Assembly (NCBI GenBank): GCA_964370845.1
Contig: CAYJLB010000042.1
Location: 1 to 18,613 of the forward strand
Source of the DNA: CAYJLB01 sp964370845
Lineage (GTDB): Bacteria; Bacillota; Clostridia; Oscillospirales; Ruminococcaceae
Direction: 5' to 3'
Length of the DNA: 18,613 nucleotides
Part shown: in pieces, positions 14,741 to 18,613 of the stretch
How the letters are laid out: each line of letters opens with the position of its first letter
Position numbering within the stretch: position 1 is the stretch's first letter
Made by a program: the position numbers and the translations under genes
Notes under the pieces: generated by a model
Databases searched by the model: none
What the model was told of the DNA's origin: nothing
Seen by the model: only the letters and a program-made list of their open reading frames with translations

Positions 14741-15669
14741 AAAAGGTTTTAATGTATTGGAATCACATTTGTATACTTCACAATGAGGAAAAAAAGTTTT
14801 TAGCAAAAGCTAAAGAAAATCTCTTAAAACAAGATATTGATTTACAGATACAATTTTTTGGTTTAGGATATGCTAGTCATATGTCGGAATATTTAGCTGA
14901 GAAAGATAGTATAATTCCTGATATAATTATTTCTGCTGACCTTGAAGTATTTGAACATAAAAGCATATATAATAAGCTTGGAAAACTTCATAATGTGGAA
15001 AATTGGCTAAAACTTAAAAGTGATAAAATTGTTGAGGATTTAAGGCGAAAAGAAACCTTGCTACCGTTTTTAGCAATTCCTTTAGTATGCTTTACAAATG
15101 ATTTAGACCATTGTAAAAACAAAACATTACCTGAAATAGCTAACAATTCTGGTTTTGCTTTTGGAGGGATTAATAATTCAGCTGGCAAAACTATTACCAA
15201 AATCGCTATGGAAAAATACAATGTGAGAACCGCACAAGATTTGCTTGAAAAATCTAATATAAGCGATATGCCAATTGGAGCTTTTCAATCGGTAAGAATG
15301 AAGCAAAATAAAACTGCTGTTGTGCCTTCACTTTACGCACTTAGAGCGGACGGCGTAAACACACATATGACAACCCTAAGAGAAGGAGTGTTCTTGCTCC
15401 CGTCATATTTTTCCTGTGCAAAAACCATAGATGAAGAAGTAGGGGGAATTGTGATGGCTGAAATAATAAATGAAAGCACTTGCAATATGTATTCAAATAA
15501 TGGAAATTTAATTGTATGCCCTGATATAAAGACAGAAAAAAGGGTAGAAAGTGAAATAAATGAATATGCCGTTGTAAGTCAGGAGTTTTTAGATAGCTTA
15601 GATGAAAATGAATTTTATGATTTATATACTTCAAATATTAAATCCGCACGGAATTTAATTGCTGTGTGA
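14737..15669 (+). CDS. Cytoplasmic substrate-binding-protein-like protein, function unknown
   Basis: I do not recognise an exact family. The 310 residues read like a two-lobed type II solute-binding protein: PDIIISADLEVFEH and LLPFLAIPLVCFTND in the first part, then GFAFGGINNSAGKTITKIAM and a return stretch. The N terminus, MKKVLMYWNHICILHNEEKK, has no hydrophobic signal peptide or lipobox, so the protein should stay in the cytoplasm, unlike transporter binding proteins. Possible ligand residues near the N terminus are His10, Cys12 and His15. AAGGAG lies 10 bases before ATG, which overlaps the ATPase stop (ATGA). It ends just before a strong terminator, as last gene of the trio. It may hold the imported ligand inside the cell and pass it to the GTPase or an apo-enzyme; this is inference from context. 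Confidence 0.6.
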   Translation: MKKVLMYWNHICILHNEEKKFLAKAKENLLKQDIDLQIQFFGLGYASHMSEYLAEKDSIIPDIIISADLEVFEHKSIYNKLGKLHNVENWLKLKSDKIVEDLRRKETLLPFLAIPLVCFTNDLDHCKNKTLPEIANNSGFAFGGINNSAGKTITKIAMEKYNVRTAQDLLEKSNISDMPIGAFQSVRMKQNKTAVVPSLYALRADGVNTHMTTLREGVFLLPSYFSCAKTIDEEVGGIVMAEIINESTCNMYSNNGNLIVCPDIKTEKRVESEINEYAVVSQEFLDSLDENEFYDLYTSNIKSARNLIAV

Positions 15670-15683
15670 TTTATCAAAAAGGA

Positions 15684-15721
15684 GCATAATCAAACTGTTA
15701 GATGTTTGGTTATGCTTTTTT
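15684..15721 (+). terminator. Intrinsic terminator of the GTPase operon
   Basis: A 12-bp stem, GCATAATCAAAC with GTTTGGTTATGC (one G-U pair), has an 8-base loop and is followed directly by six T. It begins 15 bases after the stop codon of the binding-protein-like gene. Confidence 0.93.
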
Positions 15722-15744
15722 ACTGTGATAAAAAAATAAAAAGC

Positions 15745-15779
15745 TTGACAAATTAAAAATTATGTGATAACATTGTTAT
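15745..15779 (+). promoter_or_regulatory. Promoter of the TetR-type regulator gene with palindrome at -10
   Basis: TTGACA (15745-15750) and TAACAT (15768-15773) are 17 bases apart, the same boxes as the sugar operon promoter. A perfect 13-base odd palindrome, ATAACATTGTTAT (15767-15779), overlaps the -10 box and may be an autoregulatory site. Confidence 0.75.
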
Positions 15780-15811
15780 TAAAAATAAACGTGTTATGTG
15801 AGGTGATGTAT

Positions 15812-16417
15812 TTGAGCTATTCTTCAGAGCTTACAAAAGAGCGAATTATAGCCTGTGCTAAAGAGGAATTCCTTAAAAAAGGCTTTATCAATGCAAATTT
15901 GCGAGAGATTGCAACAAATGCAAAAGCCACAACGGGAGCGGTATACAACCATTTCAAGGGCAAAGATGGTTTATTTGAAGCTATTGTAGGAGAATTTGCT
16001 AATAATTTGTTTTTGCTTTATAAAAGAGCACATGAGGAAGTTGAGGGGCAATACGATTTTGATAGTGCTGATATTACTGAAAACATGGGCAAAGGAACAA
16101 ATTTAATTTTGGAGTATTTATACTCTGACTTTGAATTGTCAAAACTGCTTTTTTGTTGTTCGGTTGGAACAAAATATGAGAAGTTTGTTGATGAGTTAAT
16201 AGAAATTGAAGAAAAATCATCTCTTGTATTTATGGAAAATGATAACTTTAAGCCCACTAAAATAAACAAGTTTTTTGTTCATGTTATTTCAACTTCTGGA
16301 ATTAATAATATGCTTGAAGCTATTCATCACGATTTGAGTAAAGAAGAAGCTTTTGAATATATTAGCAAAATTCAGAAATTTTATTATGCAGGGACAAAGG
16401 AAATACTAGGAAATTAA
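15812..16417 (+). CDS. TetR/AcrR-family transcriptional regulator
   Basis: DNA-binding repressor-type protein of about 201 residues. The N-terminal helix-turn-helix is typical: LTKERIIACAKEEFLKKGF, then LREIATNAKATTGAVYNHF with the recognition helix, then KGKDGLFEAIV. The remaining helices form a ligand-binding and dimer domain unlike any I can name. The preferred start is TTG 15812, because GAGG (15800-15803) is 8 bases upstream; ATG 15806 sits only 2 bases from it and is the alternative. It is followed by its own terminator and by the two ABC half-transporter genes, which it probably controls through the near-palindrome at 16487-16500. The inducing molecule is unknown. Confidence 0.9.
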   Translation: MSYSSELTKERIIACAKEEFLKKGFINANLREIATNAKATTGAVYNHFKGKDGLFEAIVGEFANNLFLLYKRAHEEVEGQYDFDSADITENMGKGTNLILEYLYSDFELSKLLFCCSVGTKYEKFVDELIEIEEKSSLVFMENDNFKPTKINKFFVHVISTSGINNMLEAIHHDLSKEEAFEYISKIQKFYYAGTKEILGN

Positions 16418-16444
16418 TTTGATTAATTTTTAATTGAGATTTTT

Positions 16445-16477
16445 AAAAATATTGGGGGGAAATCCCTGATATTTTTT
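16445..16477 (+). terminator. Terminator after the TetR-type gene
   Basis: AAAAATAT (16445-16452) pairs with ATATTTTT (16469-16476), with an inner G-run (16454-16459) facing CCC (16464-16466), and the right arm ends in a run of six T. The stem is interrupted by two mismatched bases but fits an intrinsic terminator that separates the regulator from the transporter genes. Confidence 0.7.
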
Positions 16478-16486
16478 AAAATAAAG

Positions 16487-16500
16487 TTAGTTTAGACTAA
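16487..16500. promoter_or_regulatory. Putative TetR-type operator before the ABC exporter genes
   Basis: TTAGTTTAGACTAA is a 14-bp palindrome with one mismatched pair, located 30 bases before the first transporter start and upstream of its ribosome binding site (GGAAAGGGG). Its size and position suit a TetR-family operator. A clear promoter was not identified here. Confidence 0.5.
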
Positions 16501-16529
16501 TTAAAATATAGGAAAGGGGAAAACTTTAT

Positions 16530-18322
16530 ATGGAAAAAAGTAAACAAAAATCACTACTCAAAAGGCTGTATGCCTTTGCTGGAAATTATAAACACTTAAC
16601 CAATTTAGGAATGATTTTGTCGGGTGTAAGTGCAGTTATGACAATACTTCCAATCATTTTTATTTGGCGAGGTGTAGTTGAGTTAATTGAAATTTATCCA
16701 AACATCAGTCTTACTGATAGCATTGTAACAAATGCTTGGCTTGCAGTTGGAAGTGCTATTGGAGCTATGGTGGTTTATTTAATCGCTCTTATGCTCACTC
16801 ATATTGCAGCTTATAGAATTGCAAAAAATATGAGAAAAACTGCACTAAAACATATTATGACACTGCCGCTTGGATTTTTTTCGAATATGGGAAGTGGGAA
16901 ACTTCGCAGAATAATAAATGACAGTGCTGGAGCAACAGAAACATATTTAGCCCACCAATTGCCTGATTTAGTTGGAGCATACACAACCCCTATAGCTGTG
17001 CTAATTATTTTGTTCGTTTTTGACTGGCGACTTGGGTTAATCAGCCTTGCTCCCCTTGTTTTAGCGGCAATTTCAATGATGTCAGGAATGGGAAAAGACC
17101 AACCCGAAAGAATAAAACAATATCAAACTGCACTTGAAAATATGAATAATGAAGCAACGGAATATGTCCGTGGTATCCCTGTTGTAAAAACTTTTAATCA
17201 GTCAGTTTTTTCCTTTGAACGTTTTTACAATGTCATAAGTTCTTACAAAAAATATGTTTCACAATATTCATATAGAATGAGAATTCCAATGACTTTATTT
17301 CAAGTTTTTTTAGCTTCTACACCTATTTTTTTGGTTTTAAGTTCAGTATTCATAATCACTGGTCAAAGCGATATGAAGGAATTTTTCCTAAGCTTTTTCT
17401 TTTATCTAATTTTCACACCAATAGCATCTTTAATGCTTATGAAAATTATGTGGGTAATGCAACATTCAATGCTTGCAAGTGATGCACTTAATCGTATTGA
17501 CAATTTACTTAATGAAAAATCTCTTGAAAAGCCTACTAATCCAAAAACACCTAAAAATGCTGATGTTGAGATGGAAAATATCTCTTTTACATATCCTAAC
17601 ACTGACAAAAAAGCTGTGGATAATGTAAATATTAGCATTAAACAAGGCAAACTGTCGCTTTTGTAGGATCTTCTGGTGGAGGGAAAACTACCCTTGCAAC
17701 GCTTATTCCTCGATTTTGGGACGTGGATAGCGGAAGTGTAAAAATTGGTGGAATTGATGTAAAAGAAATTGACAATACCGAGCTTATGAAAAATATTTCT
17801 TTTGTTTTTCAAAACACAAACCTTTACAAAGAAAGCATTTTAGACAATCTTCGTGAAGGAAAACCGAATGCTACAATAGAGGAAGTGAACAAGGCTCTTA
17901 AAGCTGCAAGATGTGAAGATATAATTGCAAAACTTCCAAATGGCGTTGACACAATTTATGGGACAAAAGGTGTGTATTTATCAGGCGGTGAGGCACAAAG
18001 AATTGCACTTGCAAGGGCAATTTTACGAGATGCTCCCATAATTCTACTTGACGAAGCAACTGCATTTGCTGACCCTGAAAACGAACATCAAATTCAACTT
18101 GCATTTAATGAATTGACAAAAGGAAAAACGGTTTTAATGATAGCTCATAGGCTGTCTACAATAAAAAATGCCGACCTAATTTATGTAATTGCAAAGGGAA
18201 AAGTGGAAGAACAAGGCACACATAACGAACTCATTGCAAAAAGCGGTTTATACAGCGAAATGTGGAAAGAATACAATAACGCATTTATTTGGAATGACGA
18301 AAATTTAAAGGAGGGAGCATAA
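16530..18322 (+). pseudogene. ABC half-transporter, IrtA/YbtP-like, split by a one-base deletion
   Basis: Exporter-fold ABC protein with an N-terminal six-helix membrane domain (about 1-320) fused to an ATPase domain. The frame breaks at 17649-17651: the sequence GGCAAACTG gives KQGKLSLL and a stop at 17664-17666, whereas one extra A would give KQGKTVAFVGSSGGGKTT and continue to the stop at 18320-18322. Restored, it has 597 residues, the normal length, with Walker A (380-387), LSGGEAQR signature, Walker B LLDEATAFADPENE and IAHRLSTI all intact. The DEATAFADPENE motif is typical of the IrtAB/YbtPQ group, many of which move siderophores. As written, only a membrane domain of 378 residues and a separate ATPase fragment (possible GTG at 17723) could be made. 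Everything else is well preserved, so the break is either very recent or a sequencing error. It is followed by its partner gene with a 1-base overlap. Confidence 0.85.
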
Positions 18323-18613
18323 TGAAAAATTTCTTACAAAAAACTTTTGCATTAACAGAAAAGGGCGCAAGTGAATTATTAAAAGCAAGTATTGTCACCA
18401 TTTTTGTTAATATTGTAATTATGGCAGTAAGCGGTATTTCTTACTTTTTTATCCAAGACACTTTAATGCCAATTTTAGAGGGTTTAAGCCCTGTTTATAC
18501 AGTTTTAATCTATGTTTTATACGCAGTTTTTATTTTGATTTTGCTAACAATACTTTACTATTTTCAATATAATTTTTGTTATATTTCAGCTTATGAAGAA
18601 AGTGCAAATATGC
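18322..18613 (+). CDS. ABC half-transporter partner, N-terminal part (runs off window)
   Basis: Only 97 codons are visible. The start ATG at 18322 overlaps the preceding stop codon (TAATG), and GGAGGGAG upstream serves as ribosome binding site. The protein begins MKNFLQKTFALTEKGASELL, followed by two strongly hydrophobic segments (about 23-45 and 60-83), as in the membrane domain of exporter-fold ABC proteins. Position and coupling to the preceding half-transporter indicate a heterodimeric pair of the IrtA/IrtB or YbtP/YbtQ kind. The ATPase domain lies outside the window, so the family call depends on context. Confidence 0.75.
   Translation, partial: MKNFLQKTFALTEKGASELLKASIVTIFVNIVIMAVSGISYFFIQDTLMPILEGLSPVYTVLIYVLYAVFILILLTILYYFQYNFCYISAYEESANM

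Noticed and set aside
17640..17670. Programmed -1 frameshift in the ABC half-transporter gene.
   Set aside because: No slippery heptamer of the X-XXY-YYZ type is present, no clear downstream stimulator was seen, and this gene family is not known for frameshifting.

Overview
The window is AT-rich (about one third G+C by eye). It has clostridial-type signals: strong AGGAGG-like ribosome binding sites, near-consensus TTGACA/TATAAT promoters, and GTG/TTG starts. The gene content fits a strictly anaerobic, fermentative member of the Clostridia. A gut or marine-host member of the Lachnospirales is my guess, because a Cys-type sulfatase and a sugar phosphorylase sit together; the species cannot be named. 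No tRNA, rRNA, CRISPR array or insertion sequence was seen.

Region A (1-9818) is a carbohydrate locus. On the minus strand runs a sugar ABC importer (binding lipoprotein, two MalF/MalG-type permeases), then a family GH65 disaccharide phosphorylase, beta-phosphoglucomutase and a GH2 beta-galactosidase that leaves the window. Divergent from it is a cytoplasmic Cys-type sulfatase. The 320-bp gap between them holds two back-to-back 17-bp-spacer promoters, each with its own inverted repeat. A second large dyad precedes the phosphorylase. The suggested logic is import of an oligosaccharide, possibly sulfated, then cytoplasmic desulfation, beta-galactoside hydrolysis, and phosphorolysis to beta-glucose 1-phosphate, which PgmB converts to glucose 6-phosphate.

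Region B (9868-15721) is the most unusual part. A Crp/Fnr-type regulator gene lies between two divergent operons. On the minus strand it is followed by a complete SsuABC/TauABC-like importer (lipoprotein, permease, ATPase). On the plus strand is a tightly overlapping trio: a cysteine-rich HypB/UreG-type GTPase, an ABC ATPase with no membrane partner, and a substrate-binding-protein-like protein with no signal peptide. Both control regions carry a 5-6-5 dyad of related sequence. The regulator transcript appears to start with four successive stem-loops. I infer an import and intracellular handling system for a metal or metal cofactor; the ligand is unknown.

Region C (15745-18613) holds a TetR-type regulator followed by a pair of exporter-fold ABC half-transporters of the IrtAB/YbtPQ-like kind. 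The first has a one-base deletion just before Walker A that splits the gene. The second is cut by the window edge.
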